Counted from the stretch's first letter, positions 1 to 9,613 are shown. The stretch: 64,000 nt of DNA from Nitrospirales bacterium (GCA_029261255.1 JAJDBQ010000093.1:30667-94666); one strand, 5' to 3'. Notes: generated by a model not told the origin, from the sequence alone. Translations and numbers: made by a program.

Positions 1-1252
1 AGACGCCGCGCAATCGGCTGTACAGGGGAAATCTGGTAATTCGCGGACCTTTCACCCAGGTAAGCAGGGTATCCAGGTCATTGGATTTAGTCATCTCAAT
101 GATGGCAAAGGGTTTCAGGGATTACACTGGTCCATTCTTGTGCAAATTCCAGAGGAAGAAGCCCTCCAACAAATTGGTGAAATTACGAATAAAACACTGC
201 TAGAAATGTTTCTTGGTTTGCTGATAGTCATTCCCATCGGAGTCTTCATGGGGAGAAAAGTGGTTAGTCGACTAAAACCATTTTGGGAAGTCGCAACCAA
301 AGCCGCAGAAGGGGATCTGACTCATCGAGTTCAGGTGACGACGCAAGATGAGCTGGGGCAAATGGGAGACGCGTTGAATCACTTATTGGACCAATTGAAT
401 GGCATGCTTCTGCAAACTAAGGATGTGGCCCATTCATTATCCCAAGCTTCGGATCAGTTGTCTGTTGTCGGACATCAAGTAGTGCTAGTGAGTCAATCTT
501 CAGTCAATCAAGCCACGCAGGTGGCCGCGTCTGTTGAGGAAATGGCTTCGACGGCAGGGGATATGGCTAGAAGCACACAGGGGTTAGCTTCCACGGCGAC
601 TGAGGTGAATGAATCAGCTGTGCGAGGGGGAGAAATCGTGTCATCTTCCATTAATGGAATGGAATCGGTTTCGAGTCGTATGCAGGAATCTGCGAGTCGA
701 ATTCAAACGTTAGGACAACGCTCTCAAGAGATTGGGGATATTATTGGTGTCATTGAAGATATTGCAGAGCAGACGAATCTCTTAGCTTTGAATGCGGCCA
801 TTGAGGCTGCGAGGGCTGGAGACCAAGGTCGAGGCTTTGCTGTCGTGGCAGACGAAGTGCGGAAATTGGCTGAGCGAACCGGGAAAGCGACCAAGGAAAT
901 CGCGACAGTCATTGAATCGGTCCAAAAAGGAACAAATGAAGCTGTCCAGTCAATGGAAGCTGGCACTCAAGAAACGCATTCTGGAATGGCGTTGGCTCGA
1001 GAGGCGGGTATTCGTCTGACAGAAATTGTGGATGGTGTTCAACGAGTGGTGGGTATGATTAAGCATTTTGCAGAGTCGACGCAGCAACAGTCAGATGTTT
1101 CTGGGCAATTGTCATCCAGCATTCATCAGGTCGCGCAATTGAGCCAAGAAAATGAAGGACATGTTCAGGGTGTGGCCACGGCCACACAACATTTTGCCGG
1201 ATTAGCGGCAGACTTACAGGCCTCTCTCAGTCGGTTTAAATTAAAAGTATAA
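1..1252 (+). CDS. Methyl-accepting chemotaxis protein, 5' end outside window
   Basis: Membrane chemoreceptor that signals to CheA/CheW. The frame is open to the left edge (first full codon at base 2). The residues before the GTG at 140 read as the end of a periplasmic Cache-type domain ([14 protein letters not shown]), so that GTG is internal and the gene is truncated by the window. After it come one membrane helix (about 195-250), a HAMP linker and a cytoplasmic signalling domain with the conserved hairpin tip ([20 protein letters not shown], then [18 protein letters not shown]). There is no C-terminal CheR/CheB-docking pentapeptide; the protein ends SRFKLKV. The ligand cannot be told from what is visible. 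It is followed after 45 bases by a second receptor in the same direction. Confidence 0.93.
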   Translation, partial: DAAQSAVQGKSGNSRTFHPGKQGIQVIGFSHLNDGKGFQGLHWSILVQIPEEEALQQIGEITNKTLLEMFLGLLIVIPIGVFMGRKVVSRLKPFWEVATKAAEGDLTHRVQVTTQDELGQMGDALNHLLDQLNGMLLQTKDVAHSLSQASDQLSVVGHQVVLVSQSSVNQATQVAASVEEMASTAGDMARSTQGLASTATEVNESAVRGGEIVSSSINGMESVSSRMQESASRIQTLGQRSQEIGDIIGVIEDIAEQTNLLALNAAIEAARAGDQGRGFAVVADEVRKLAERTGKATKEIATVIESVQKGTNEAVQSMEAGTQETHSGMALAREAGIRLTEIVDGVQRVVGMIKHFAESTQQQSDVSGQLSSSIHQVAQLSQENEGHVQGVATATQHFAGLAADLQASLSRFKLKV

Positions 1253-1297
1253 GGCGGTTGGCGTCGTGTCGATGATATTTTTTAGCAGGGAGCTCAT

Positions 1298-2974
1298 ATG
1301 AGAAATTTACGAATTGGACCAAAATTTGTGTTGTCACTAGGTATGTTGGCAACGCTCTTACTCGTCTGTGGCCTTTGGGGTATTTATCAGCAAGAAGAGG
1401 GGCGTTTGCGATCGTCTTTGGATGAACAAGGCAAAACGATTCAATCGCAAATTGAAATCACACGAGCCTATATCGCAAAAAATTATGTCGGAAAGATGAA
1501 GAAGTCTTCTTTCGGATCGCAGCTGCATGTGGCCCGTAATCACGAACAAGATCCGGTTGCTATTCCTTTTCCTGCCACGGCGACTCAAGAAATTGGTCGA
1601 GAACTTGCTGCTCAAGGTGTCTATCAAGCTCGCTTGGTCAGCGCACAGCCCATGAACCCAGCCAATGCTCCTGAGAATGCTTTTGAAGCTTCGGCCATGA
1701 AACTGATCAATGAAGGAGCCGATAGTGTCAGCGATGTTCAAGTCGTGAATGGTGTCCCAACATTTTTTCGAGCGAGTGCTGATCGGGCATCGGTTCAGGC
1801 TTGTGTCAATTGTCATGCAGGGAAAAACTTGGGTGATGTGATTGGTATGCTCTCTGTCGCAATTCCTATGACGAAAGCCCAGGCTTCTATGCAGAGTTCG
1901 GTGATGTTTTCAGGCTTGTGGATGATGGCAATCCTTGGAATCTTTCTGTTGGCCGTGTATTGGTTGATTCATCTATTTGTGTTGAACCCACTTCATGCCT
2001 TAACGGCCATCTCACATGATATTGCTGAAGGCGATGGCGATTTAACGAAGCGCGTTCCGGTTGGCAGTGGTTCGGATGAAATTAGTGGATTAGCCCGTGA
2101 CTTAAATTTATTTATTCAGAAAATGCATGGTGCGCTTTCTTTGGTGAGTCAGGCAACGAATCGATTAGCGACATCCTCCATTGAATTATCATCAACGGCT
2201 GACCATGTGGCGCGAGCCGCAGAAGGGCAGGAAGCACGTGCGGTTCAATCGGCATCGGCTGTTGAAGAGATGACCATGACCGCTGGTGAGGTCGCACGTA
2301 ATTCGACGGAGGCTGCACGCATTGCCCAAGAAACGGCAGAGACCGCACGTAACGGGCAAGCAGTCATGACGCAGACAGTGTCAGGCATGCAGCAAGTTTC
2401 AGAAGCCGTTGTTCAAGCCGCCAATATCATTACGACCTTAGGACGGTCATCGGATCAAATCGGAGAAATTGTCAGAGTCATCGAAGACATTGCTGATCAA
2501 ACAAATTTATTAGCCCTCAATGCTGCGATTGAGGCAGCTCGAGCTGGAGAGCAAGGGCGAGGTTTTGCCGTGGTGGCTGATGAAGTGCGGAAGCTCGCGG
2601 AGCGCACAACAAAAGCCACGAAGGAAATTGGGGATATGATTCGACAAATCCAACAGGATACCAAAAGTGCTGTGTCTTCAATGGATCAGGGAACCAATCA
2701 GGTCGGCCATGGGGTTGAATTAGCGAACAAGACCGGAGAAACTCTTTCAACCATCCATTCGATGATCAATTCGACCGCAGACATGATTCAGCAAATTGCC
2801 AGTGCGGCTGAAGAGCAATCCAGTGCATCCCGACAAATTGCGGGTGATTTGGAATCCATGACACAGACGACTCGCGAAACGTCTAGCGGCATAGCCGATT
2901 CAGCGAAAGCGTGTCATGAGCTCAATTCGTTAGCGGGAGATCTACAGAAAACGGTGCGTGCGTTTAAAGTGTAG
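1298..2974 (+). CDS. Chemoreceptor with periplasmic Tll0287-like domain carrying a c-type haem motif
   Basis: 558-residue chemoreceptor. Order: membrane helix 1 (about residues 10-29), a periplasmic domain of about 165 residues, helix 2 (about 202-224), HAMP, and a signalling domain with the usual hairpin tip. The periplasmic part resembles the Tll0287-like (DUF3365) sensor fold and contains CVNCH (Cys169, Cys172, His173), the c-type haem attachment motif, followed by [18 protein letters not shown]. Family knowledge says such domains bind haem and sense redox state, oxygen or NO; the ligand here is inference. The start ATG is preceded by an AGGGAG-type ribosome site. It is probably co-transcribed with the upstream receptor and faces a small minus-strand gene across a palindromic repeat. 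Confidence 0.93.
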   Translation: MRNLRIGPKFVLSLGMLATLLLVCGLWGIYQQEEGRLRSSLDEQGKTIQSQIEITRAYIAKNYVGKMKKSSFGSQLHVARNHEQDPVAIPFPATATQEIGRELAAQGVYQARLVSAQPMNPANAPENAFEASAMKLINEGADSVSDVQVVNGVPTFFRASADRASVQACVNCHAGKNLGDVIGMLSVAIPMTKAQASMQSSVMFSGLWMMAILGIFLLAVYWLIHLFVLNPLHALTAISHDIAEGDGDLTKRVPVGSGSDEISGLARDLNLFIQKMHGALSLVSQATNRLATSSIELSSTADHVARAAEGQEARAVQSASAVEEMTMTAGEVARNSTEAARIAQETAETARNGQAVMTQTVSGMQQVSEAVVQAANIITTLGRSSDQIGEIVRVIEDIADQTNLLALNAAIEAARAGEQGRGFAVVADEVRKLAERTTKATKEIGDMIRQIQQDTKSAVSSMDQGTNQVGHGVELANKTGETLSTIHSMINSTADMIQQIASAAEEQSSASRQIAGDLESMTQTTRETSSGIADSAKACHELNSLAGDLQKTVRAFKV

Positions 2975-3094
2975 TAAGACGTGGGATGTAAGCAGTGAGA
3001 AGGGAAAAGCGAGAAGAATGGGAAAGGGAGAAGCGAGAAGTAAGCACAAGCCGATCTTTTCTTGTGCTTCTATACATCTCACTTCTCTCTTCTT
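2975..3094. repeat. Heptad-periodic palindromic intergenic element, copy 1
   Basis: The gap between two convergent genes. The left arm can be read in 7-base steps (GACGTGG, GATGTAA, GCAGTGA, GAAGGGA, AAAGCGA and so on). It ends in AAGCACAAG, which pairs with CTTGTGCTT about 10 bases later; the right arm then continues as the pyrimidine-rich complement (CATCTCACTTCTCTC). It probably folds as a long imperfect hairpin and could terminate transcription from both sides. It is the same family as the elements near 6.8, 7.9, 10.3 and 11.6 kb. Confidence 0.6.
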
Positions 3095-3361
3095 TCAAGC
3101 TTCAGGAGACGACGGAGCTTCAGGCGGTGTTGAAGAAGAAGGTGGAAGTTGTTTTTGTTGATTCACTGTTTTTTCGAGCAAACCCACCGAATCCTTTAAC
3201 AAATCTGCCGCACAGGTCAAGGTGACATGCAGCTGTTTCCATGCGTCATCCCAACGTTCTTCGCGTTGAAGGTTCTGAAAACGCTGATGCTGTTCTTGCA
3301 GAATGGCTTTCTTTGCATCAAGCATCAATCGGTCTGCTTGGACACTGGCTGGTCTGTCCAT
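3095..3361 (-). CDS. Small hypothetical protein, helical with Pro/Ser-rich tail
   Basis: 88 residues, family not recognised. The sequence is charged and predicted helical from about residue 5 to 70 (heptad-like Leu and Gln spacing), then ends in a Pro/Ser/Glu-rich tail (SSSTPPEAPSSPEA). The start ATG on the minus strand has an AAAGGA ribosome site at suitable spacing, which supports a real gene. There is no signal peptide or membrane segment. It lies alone between the receptors and cheB, pointing against both, so its link to chemotaxis is only positional. Confidence 0.6.
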   Translation of the reverse strand: MDRPASVQADRLMLDAKKAILQEQHQRFQNLQREERWDDAWKQLHVTLTCAADLLKDSVGLLEKTVNQQKQLPPSSSTPPEAPSSPEA

Positions 3362-3484
3362 AATAATTTTCCTTTATGAAGATCAATAAACGAATAATGT
3401 TTTTACAGTATCAGAGTGGAGATTCCGGTCACAAGAATCTAATCGGTGGATTTGATGAAGAATACATGAAGTTTTGTGAGGTTA

Positions 3485-4699
3485 ATGCTCATTCGTGCGA
3501 TACGAATTGAGCATGAATCAACATTGATGCACCTCATTGAGCAAACAGGCCAGCCTATTCGAGTCCTTGTGGTTGATGATTCGACTTTTATGAGAAATAT
3601 GCTCTCCATGATGCTAAGGAAATGTACAGATATTGATGTCGTGGGGACAGCAATGAATGGTCATGATGCGATTAACCAAGCTCATCGACTTCAGCCTGAT
3701 GTGATGACATTAGACATTGAAATGCCAGACATGAATGGATTAGAAGTCCTCGATTACATGATGGCTGAGCACCCGCTTCCTATCATCATGGTGAGCGCTT
3801 TGACAGAGGAGGGCGCTGATGTGACATTGCGTGCCCTTGAGCGTGGAGCTGTTAATTTTATTACCAAACCAATGAATCAGGCCTCATCTGAGATACGGGT
3901 ACTCGAAGGATTACTGCAGAGCAAAGTTCGGGAAGCGTTTCAGACGCGGCATCGTTTTCCGCCCATGGCGCACACAGGCATTCAACCGAAGAGAGGAAAG
4001 GCTGGTGTCGTCCTTGAAGTGGATGCGAGGACTGTATCAGAGGCATTTACGAAACGATCAGAAAGCAATCTGCCGAAGACACTCGATGAGACGGTGAAGG
4101 TCACGGAGTTTCCCCTTGTGGTGATTGGGGCATCGACCGGTGGCCCGAATCTTTTGTTCTCCATCCTTCGAGATCTCCCTTCATTATTTCCCGCTGCAGT
4201 GTTAATTGTGCAGCATATGCCAAAGTTTTTCACTAAAGTGTTTGCTGAAAATTTACATGCTGTTGCCGCATTTCCTGTTCATGAGGCAGAAGATGGAGTT
4301 GCGCTACAACCTGGAGTCGGCTTCGTGGTTCCGGGTGATCAACATGCTGTGATCATTCGTGATGGAGATGGTTGTCCAAGGATTCAGTTTGTCTCGGACT
4401 CAGGCGAGTATCCTTACCGCCCGTCAATCGACTGCACCATGATTTCAGCAGCCGAACAGTTTGGGCCAAATCTGGTTGGCCTGGTGGTTACAGGTATGGG
4501 CAATGATGGACTGATGGGCAGTCAAAAAATTAAAGACGAGGGTGGAACAGTGTTGGTGCAAAATGAAGCCACCTCATTGATCTATGGCATGCCTCGAGCT
4601 GTGGCTGAGGCAGGTCTCGCAGATGCAGTTTTGCCGGATGTACAAATAGCGGCGAATTTGGTGGAGGCAGTGGGTTCGTCTTGCGAAGCTAATCGGTAG
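3485..4699 (+). CDS. cheB: Chemotaxis response regulator protein-glutamate methylesterase CheB
   Basis: Removes methyl groups from (and deamidates) chemoreceptor glutamates to adapt the response. The N-terminal receiver domain (about residues 25-140) has the acidic pair VVDDS and phospho-acceptor Asp77 (LDIEMP). The C-terminal esterase domain (about 205-395) has the catalytic triad Ser217 (GASTGG), His244 (VQHMP) and Asp341 (GMGNDG). At about 404 residues it is somewhat longer than the usual 350, mainly in the linker. The start is uncertain: GTG 3476, ATG 3485 (chosen, GAGG just upstream) and ATG 3527 are in frame. It precedes cheW by 77 bases; the gap has a small hairpin (CATCTC...GAGATG at 4738-4754). 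No cheA or cheR is in the window. Confidence 0.95.
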   Translation: MLIRAIRIEHESTLMHLIEQTGQPIRVLVVDDSTFMRNMLSMMLRKCTDIDVVGTAMNGHDAINQAHRLQPDVMTLDIEMPDMNGLEVLDYMMAEHPLPIIMVSALTEEGADVTLRALERGAVNFITKPMNQASSEIRVLEGLLQSKVREAFQTRHRFPPMAHTGIQPKRGKAGVVLEVDARTVSEAFTKRSESNLPKTLDETVKVTEFPLVVIGASTGGPNLLFSILRDLPSLFPAAVLIVQHMPKFFTKVFAENLHAVAAFPVHEAEDGVALQPGVGFVVPGDQHAVIIRDGDGCPRIQFVSDSGEYPYRPSIDCTMISAAEQFGPNLVGLVVTGMGNDGLMGSQKIKDEGGTVLVQNEATSLIYGMPRAVAEAGLADAVLPDVQIAANLVEAVGSSCEANR

Positions 4700-4776
4700 T
4701 TAGCAATCGAACTCAAGAGTTTTTAGAGGATTTAGCACATCTCGTTGAGAGATGAGCCTGAAAAAGGGAGTACGTC

Positions 4777-5265
4777 ATGACGAATGCTATAACAAACACT
4801 GTACCTCATGGCGACGTCTACGAGGGAACTGGGGAAGTCTTACAACTCGTCAGTTTTCAGTTAGGCCCTGAGGAGTATGCTATTGACATTCTAGGAGTGC
4901 AAGAAATTATTCGTGTCGTAGAAATCACCGCAGTCCCCAATGCTCCGCACTTTGTTGAGGGAGTGGTGAATCTTCGTGGCAAGGTCATTCCGATCATTAG
5001 TTTGCGTACCCGTTTAGGGTTGTGCACGGAAGAGCCTACCAAGGATACACGAATTGTGGTTGTGGAAGTGGGGCGATTAATATTGGGTTTTATTGTGGAC
5101 TACGTCGAAGAGGTGTTGCGGTTGCCAGCAGAATATATTGAGCCACCTACGTCTGCTGGTGGTGGTGGATCCGCTGACTATCATAAGGGTGTGGGGCGTG
5201 TGGACGGACGTTTGTTGATTCTGTTGGATCTGGAATTGTTATTTGGCATTGAGGCTGTCAGTTAA
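4777..5265 (+). CDS. cheW: Chemotaxis coupling protein CheW
   Basis: 162-residue single CheW domain that bridges chemoreceptors and the CheA kinase. Typical motifs are visible: LVSFQLGPEEYAIDI near the start, VPNAPHFVEGVVNLRGKVIPI in the middle and GRLLILLDLELL at the end. A short low-complexity insert (SAGGGGSADYHKGV) sits in the loop before the last strands. It lies between cheB and motA, with motA starting 15 bases after its stop, consistent with one operon cheB-cheW-motA-motB. Confidence 0.95.
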   Translation: MTNAITNTVPHGDVYEGTGEVLQLVSFQLGPEEYAIDILGVQEIIRVVEITAVPNAPHFVEGVVNLRGKVIPIISLRTRLGLCTEEPTKDTRIVVVEVGRLILGFIVDYVEEVLRLPAEYIEPPTSAGGGGSADYHKGVGRVDGRLLILLDLELLFGIEAVS

Positions 5266-5280
5266 GCAAAGACGAACCGT

Positions 5281-6039
5281 ATGGATATTTTATCAATAGC
5301 CGGTATCCTTATCTCTATTGTGGCCATTGTTGGAGGTCAGCATCTAGAAGGTGGTCATTTGAGTTCCATTATTCAAGGGACGGCCTTTCTGATTGTGTTT
5401 GGGGGAACTTTAGGTGCCGTGATGCTTCAGTTTCCGCTCTCCATTTTTATGAAATCGCTAGGGGCCGCAAGTATGGTGTTCGGCAATGTGAGTGTGGATA
5501 TGAAAGGGGTAATTTCCCAAGTTGTGGAGTTATCCAATGTCAGTCGCAAGCAAGGGCTCTTGGCCTTAGAGGGACAGATGAAGAATATTGCTGATCCGTT
5601 TATGGCGAAAGGGGTTCAATTAGTTGTGGATGGCACAGAACCCCCTAAAATACGAGAAATTCTTGAAGTCGAAGTGAGTGTACTTGAAGATGAATACACG
5701 TCCTATGCAAAAGTATACGAAGCGTTTGGAGGCTATGCACCGTGCGTTGGGATCATTGGGGCCGTGTTAGGGTTAATACATGTGATGGAGAATCTCGCTG
5801 ACCCGTCCGCGTTAGGTGGTGGTATTGCAGTGGCCTTTGTGGCGACGGTGTATGGGGTGGGGATGGCCAATCTCCTCTTTCTGCCCATGGGGAGTAAAAT
5901 CAAAATCAAAGCCAAAGACGTGATTGCTGGAAAATTAATGGTGGTTGAAGGACTTATGTGCGTGGCACAGGGAGAGAATCCTCGGATGATAGAAGAAAAG
6001 TTAAGTGGGTTCTTGCCGAGTACGGAGACAATGAGATAG
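5281..6039 (+). CDS. motA: Flagellar stator subunit MotA
   Basis: 252 residues, four membrane helices (about residues 3-22, 28-52, 150-170 and 178-202) with a cytoplasmic loop between helices 2 and 3, the standard MotA/PomA layout. With MotB it forms the ion channel that drives flagellar rotation. Helix 3 carries the typical GGYAPCVGIIGAVLGLIHVM stretch and helix 4 GGGIAVAFVATVYGVGMANL. Ion specificity cannot be read from the sequence. The next gene is motB, 37 bases downstream. Confidence 0.94.
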   Translation: MDILSIAGILISIVAIVGGQHLEGGHLSSIIQGTAFLIVFGGTLGAVMLQFPLSIFMKSLGAASMVFGNVSVDMKGVISQVVELSNVSRKQGLLALEGQMKNIADPFMAKGVQLVVDGTEPPKIREILEVEVSVLEDEYTSYAKVYEAFGGYAPCVGIIGAVLGLIHVMENLADPSALGGGIAVAFVATVYGVGMANLLFLPMGSKIKIKAKDVIAGKLMVVEGLMCVAQGENPRMIEEKLSGFLPSTETMR

Positions 6040-6076
6040 TACCTGCCTGCTGTGTCGCTTCATCATATTTTGATTC

Positions 6077-6817
6077 ATGAAGAAAAAACACGAAGAACAG
6101 GAGAACCATGAGCGGTGGTTGGTCTCTTATGCCGACTTTATCACCCTCCTGTTTGCTTTTTTTGTGGTGATGTATTCCGTGTCTTCAGTCAATGAGGGAA
6201 AATATCGTATCTTAAGTGATTCCCTTTCAGGTTCTTTCTCTAAGACAAAACCTGATGATGACCTTTCTATCCTGGATCTGCCGGTCACAAAAAGTAAGCC
6301 GTCAGTTGTGCAAGATCCTGCAAGTGCCAAAAAAAATGCTGAAGCCTTCCTGAATGTCGGTAATGCGATCGCTGCAGCCAAGGTTCCTGAAGGAGTGAAA
6401 GTGAATTCGACGGAACGAGGTCTCAGTATTCAGATTGCGGATGATACGTTATTTAGAAGTGGTACATCGTCAATTAATCCAGAGATGCAAGAGTATCTCG
6501 ATCTTATTACAGGGTTGGTCCGTAACCTTCCGAATTTGATTGCGGTGGAAGGACATACAGATAATCAGCCCATTCACACCACTCAATTTCCCTCAAACTG
6601 GGATTTGTCCACGGCCCGAGCAAATGCCTTAATACGGTATTTCACGGAACATCATAATTTACGATCCGATCGTTTTTCCTCGACCGGATTTGCTGGGACT
6701 CGTCCTCTTCATTCGAATTCGACTTCAGCAGGGCAAGCTTCAAATCGTCGTGTGGAGCTCATTGTGCTGCGTGACACTGATGCTGAAGCGACGACCTTTA
6801 ATCCGTTCCTCCCATAA
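6077..6817 (+). CDS. motB: Flagellar stator subunit MotB
   Basis: 246 residues. Short cytoplasmic start, one membrane helix (about residues 18-38, SYADFITLLFAFFVVMYS) with the essential ion-binding Asp20, a plug/linker region, and a C-terminal OmpA-like peptidoglycan-binding domain (EGHTDNQPI at about 157, then NWDLSTARA and SNRRVEL). It anchors the stator to the cell wall. It pairs with the upstream motA and is followed by a roughly 370-base non-coding region before the flgF operon. Confidence 0.94.
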   Translation: MKKKHEEQENHERWLVSYADFITLLFAFFVVMYSVSSVNEGKYRILSDSLSGSFSKTKPDDDLSILDLPVTKSKPSVVQDPASAKKNAEAFLNVGNAIAAAKVPEGVKVNSTERGLSIQIADDTLFRSGTSSINPEMQEYLDLITGLVRNLPNLIAVEGHTDNQPIHTTQFPSNWDLSTARANALIRYFTEHHNLRSDRFSSTGFAGTRPLHSNSTSAGQASNRRVELIVLRDTDAEATTFNPFLP

Positions 6818-6821
6818 AAAT

Positions 6822-6900
6822 ATCGAGAAAGTCACGGTAGGCGTGAAGCGTAAGGCGTCAGGTCTATCTGTATTTCTCGTTGTCCGCTTTACCTCTTAGG
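6822..6900. repeat. Heptad-periodic palindromic intergenic element, copy 2 (degenerate)
   Basis: Contains the 7-base run TAGGCGT, GAAGCGT, AAGGCGT, CAGG. Flanking arms CGAGAAA and TTTCTCG are complementary and about 45 bases apart. It matches the heptads in the copies at 10.3 and 11.6 kb. It follows motB directly and may end that transcript. Confidence 0.5.
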
Positions 6901-7140
6901 TGTTACTCGAACTGTGACCCTCTTCATTTCTGAGTAGGCAGGTTTCTGCGTAGGTGGAAAGTTCTGCCGGTAGTCTGCAAGCGATTCTACAGAAAACCTG
7001 CATTCCTTCTCTTTCTTGAGATGCTCGTTTTCTAGGAAATATTACGAAAAGAGTGCATTTTTATCCTATTTGTAGGGGAACTCCAGGACATCGTGGTTCA
7101 TGAGTTCATGCATTACGTGAAATTTCATTCAAGAACTCAT

Positions 7141-7156
7141 TGGCATACGCGTTGCA
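7141..7156 (+). promoter_or_regulatory. Sigma-54 (RpoN) type promoter upstream of flgF
   Basis: TGGCAT, five bases, then TTGCA gives GG at -24 and GC at -12 with exactly ten bases between them, a close match to the sigma-54 consensus TGGCAC-N5-TTGCA. The predicted start is near 7168, about 23 bases before the flgF ATG. Middle flagellar genes are commonly sigma-54 dependent, which supports the call. No activator gene is in the window. Confidence 0.75.
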
Positions 7157-7190
7157 CAAATGGATATGAACGCTTAGCAAGGAGGCAGCA

Positions 7191-7910
7191 ATGAATCGTG
7201 GTATTTATCCTCCCCTCGCAGGGGCCCTAGCACTTGAACGGCGATTGGAAGTCCTTTCCAATAATATTGGGAATTTACAAACAACAGGGTTCAAAAAAGA
7301 CAAGCCAATTTTTGCCACGGTGCTCGGACAGACCTCTGGTCCTTCCGTTGCGGGAATCGATTTATTTCCCGTGATTGGCGGCTTGCCTGCAGATCGCTCT
7401 CAAGGCGCACTGGCTCATTCCGGGGCGCCGTTAGATGTGGCGTTGCAGGGGGAGGGTTTCCTGGTCGCCAAGACTCCAGACGGACTACGCTATTTCCGTG
7501 GGGGAATACTGCAACGTAATGTCGATGGGAATTTAGTCACGCATCAAGGGGATCCTTTACTGGGTAAAAAAGGGCCAATAAAGGTGCCACCAGGAGAAAT
7601 GACTATTGATAATCAGGGAAATGTCAGTGTGAATAATGTGAGTGTGGATACGTTGCGACTTGAGAAAATTCCCGAGGGAGAAGAGACGTCAAAAGTCGGC
7701 AATTCGTATTGGACTGTTCCTAACAAATCTGCACCAGCGCTCAACACCACGGTGCATCAAGGCATGTTGGAAAAATCAAATGTCAATCCTGCATTAGATA
7801 TGGTGGAACTGATTAAAGTCACACGGGAGTATGAGCAAATGCAAAAAGCGATTAAAGCCATGGATGAGCTAGCGGGGCAGGCTATTCAAGCTTCTCGTGT
7901 GCAAGGGTAA
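7191..7910 (+). CDS. flgF: Flagellar basal-body rod protein FlgF
   Basis: 239-residue proximal rod protein. The N-terminal rod/hook motif (LSNNIGNLQTTGFKKD) and the C-terminal motif (MLEKSNVNPALDMVELIKVTREYEQMQKAIKAMDE) place it in the FlgF/FlgG/FlgE family; its length and position before flgG favour FlgF. It is exported by the flagellar secretion system, with no signal peptide. A strong AAGGAGG site precedes the ATG. First gene after the sigma-54 promoter. Confidence 0.9.
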   Translation: MNRGIYPPLAGALALERRLEVLSNNIGNLQTTGFKKDKPIFATVLGQTSGPSVAGIDLFPVIGGLPADRSQGALAHSGAPLDVALQGEGFLVAKTPDGLRYFRGGILQRNVDGNLVTHQGDPLLGKKGPIKVPPGEMTIDNQGNVSVNNVSVDTLRLEKIPEGEETSKVGNSYWTVPNKSAPALNTTVHQGMLEKSNVNPALDMVELIKVTREYEQMQKAIKAMDELAGQAIQASRVQG

Positions 7911-8055
7911 GACGTAAAACGTGAGAAGTAAGGAGTGAGAAGTGAGATGAGAAAAATGAGATGCAATAGACGAGAAGATGAGGAAGTCATGAGCAGAATC
8001 TTTTCTGTTCTTGCCCATGACTTCTTACTTCTCACTTCTTACTTGTTTGTGATTA
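7911..8055. repeat. Heptad-periodic palindromic intergenic element, copy 3
   Basis: The left arm reads in 7-base steps: ACGTAAA, ACGTGAG, AAGTAAG, GAGTGAG, AAGTGAG, ATGAGAA, AAATGAG. The hairpin core is AAGTCATG pairing with CATGACTT around 8000, and the right arm (CTTACTTCTCACTTCTTACTT) is the complement of the heptads. It fills the whole gap between flgF and flgG. Confidence 0.65.
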
Positions 8056-8074
8056 GAAATAGAGAGGACCATTT

Positions 8075-8866
8075 ATGATTCGTGCTATGCATACGGCCTC
8101 AACAGGTATGGCTGCCCAACAACTTAATATCGATACGATTGCGAATAACTTGGCGAATGTGAATACCACTGGATTTAAGCGAAGTCGCGCAGAGTTTGCG
8201 GACTTGTTGTATCAAAAGACTCGGGTGCCGGGAGCTAGTTCGTCAAATGTTGGGGTGTTCCCAGTTGGGATACAGGTGGGACTTGGGACTCGGCCAGTCA
8301 CGGTGTCTAAAGAATATGTTCAAGGAAGTTTAAAGCAAACATTCAATGAATTGGATATGGCCATTGATGGGGCTGGTTTTTTTCAAGTGCAACGTCCTGA
8401 TGGGACGACCATGTATACTCGAGCAGGATCCTTTAAAAGTGATGCTAATGGAGCTATGGTGACTGGTGATGGGGATCAACTGATTCCTACGATTACAATT
8501 CCTCCTGGGACGTTGACGTTGAGCATCGGCCAAGATGGCACGGTCTCCGCACTCACGGCTGGTTCGACTCAAGCCCAAACAGTGACGACTATACAATTAA
8601 CCCGATTTAATAACCCAGCCGGATTGATTGCCCAAGGAAACAATTTGTTTACCGAGAGTGCAGCTTCCGGTTCGGCCGAACAGGGTACACCAGGTTTTTC
8701 CTCAGGATTTGGTTTAATTCAGCAAGGGTTCTTAGAAATCTCCAACGTCAATATTGCGGATGAAATGGTGAATATGATTGTGGCCCAACGTGCCTATGAA
8801 CTGAATTCCAAAGCGATTCAAGCGGGCGATGACATGATGCAAGTTGTCGGCTCATTGAGGCGGTAA
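8075..8866 (+). CDS. flgG: Flagellar distal rod protein FlgG
   Basis: 263 residues, close to the family length of about 260. N-terminal motif LNIDTIANNLANVNTTGFKR followed by RAEFADLLYQ, a FlgG signature; C-terminal motif GFLEISNVNIADEMVNMIVAQRAYELNSKAIQAGDDM. Builds the distal rod that crosses the periplasm. flgA starts four bases after its stop. Confidence 0.96.
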   Translation: MIRAMHTASTGMAAQQLNIDTIANNLANVNTTGFKRSRAEFADLLYQKTRVPGASSSNVGVFPVGIQVGLGTRPVTVSKEYVQGSLKQTFNELDMAIDGAGFFQVQRPDGTTMYTRAGSFKSDANGAMVTGDGDQLIPTITIPPGTLTLSIGQDGTVSALTAGSTQAQTVTTIQLTRFNNPAGLIAQGNNLFTESAASGSAEQGTPGFSSGFGLIQQGFLEISNVNIADEMVNMIVAQRAYELNSKAIQAGDDMMQVVGSLRR

Positions 8867-8869
8867 CCG

Positions 8870-9613
8870 ATGAAGATGATGGTCTTGATAGGGTTGCTCA
8901 TTGTTGGTGGATCATGGTGGCCGGAGGCGGACAACGCTCTGGCCGCCAAATCTTCATCTGGGCGTGGAGAGAAGGAATTCATTCATGCTCGAGAATTTGA
9001 ACGGGTTATTATATCTGAACTGGATCGCCAATATGGAAGGGCAGGGCATCGCGTTAGTGTCCGGATCGTCTTTCCGAAAAAGCCTTTGCCCACGAAAGCA
9101 GGGAAACGTCATTTAGAACTTGAGAAAATATCAGGTGGTGCCAGGACAGGACGTCGTTCGTTTCGAGTCGGGTTGTACATCAATCGGCAATTTATCAAGA
9201 CGATCAATGTCGTGGGAGAAGTTAAGGCAGAGGCCATGGTGATTACGCCTCGACGATGGATGAAACGAAATGAAGTCTTTTCGAAAGACGATGTGACGAT
9301 TATGAGGGTGGCCATGCCTTCACTCACGCATGATTTCATTCTTCATCAGGATGAAGTGCTGGGGAAACAAGTGCTTCGATCTCTGCCTCCACGACAACCC
9401 ATTTCAAAAGCGATGGTCGATGATCCTCCAGTCGTGCGTAAAGGTGATCGCGTTATGATTGAAGTGCGGCAAGGCGGTCTGTTGGTTCAAGCCATTGGCT
9501 TAGCAAAAGCCACAGGTAAGTCAGGTGAGACAATTCTTGTTGAGAATAAGAGTTCGGGTCGTAAAGTAATGGGTACCGTTGTGAGTGCTGGCCGAGTGGA
9601 GGTGGGATTTTGA
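8870..9613 (+). CDS. flgA: Flagellar P-ring assembly chaperone FlgA
   Basis: 247 residues with an N-terminal signal sequence (MVLIGLLIVGGSWW...ALA, about residues 4-25). It has a SAF/FlgA domain in the C-terminal half (PRRWMKRNEVFSKDDVTIMR, then GKQVLRSLPPRQPISKAMV and VRKGDRVMIEVRQGGLLVQA). Periplasmic chaperone that helps FlgI form the P ring. Its stop codon overlaps the TTG start of flgH. Confidence 0.92.
   Translation: MKMMVLIGLLIVGGSWWPEADNALAAKSSSGRGEKEFIHAREFERVIISELDRQYGRAGHRVSVRIVFPKKPLPTKAGKRHLELEKISGGARTGRRSFRVGLYINRQFIKTINVVGEVKAEAMVITPRRWMKRNEVFSKDDVTIMRVAMPSLTHDFILHQDEVLGKQVLRSLPPRQPISKAMVDDPPVVRKGDRVMIEVRQGGLLVQAIGLAKATGKSGETILVENKSSGRKVMGTVVSAGRVEVGF

Larger units (their letters stand above)
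6818..7190. other. Non-coding region between motB and flgF
   Basis: No credible gene. The first 80 bases hold a heptad-periodic palindromic element, the last 50 a sigma-54-type promoter and the flgF ribosome site (AAGGAGG). The middle (about 6900-7130) shows no clear structure, although this is where enhancer sites for a sigma-54 activator would be expected. Confidence 0.6.

Noticed and set aside
140..1252. GTG at 140 as the true start of the first chemoreceptor
   Set aside because: The same frame is open to the left edge and encodes a Cache-like segment before it, so the gene simply begins outside the window.
2958..3225. Plus-strand frames over the first heptad repeat and the small minus-strand gene
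   Set aside because: They run through repeat sequence (Arg/Glu/Lys-rich) and oppose a better supported minus-strand gene.
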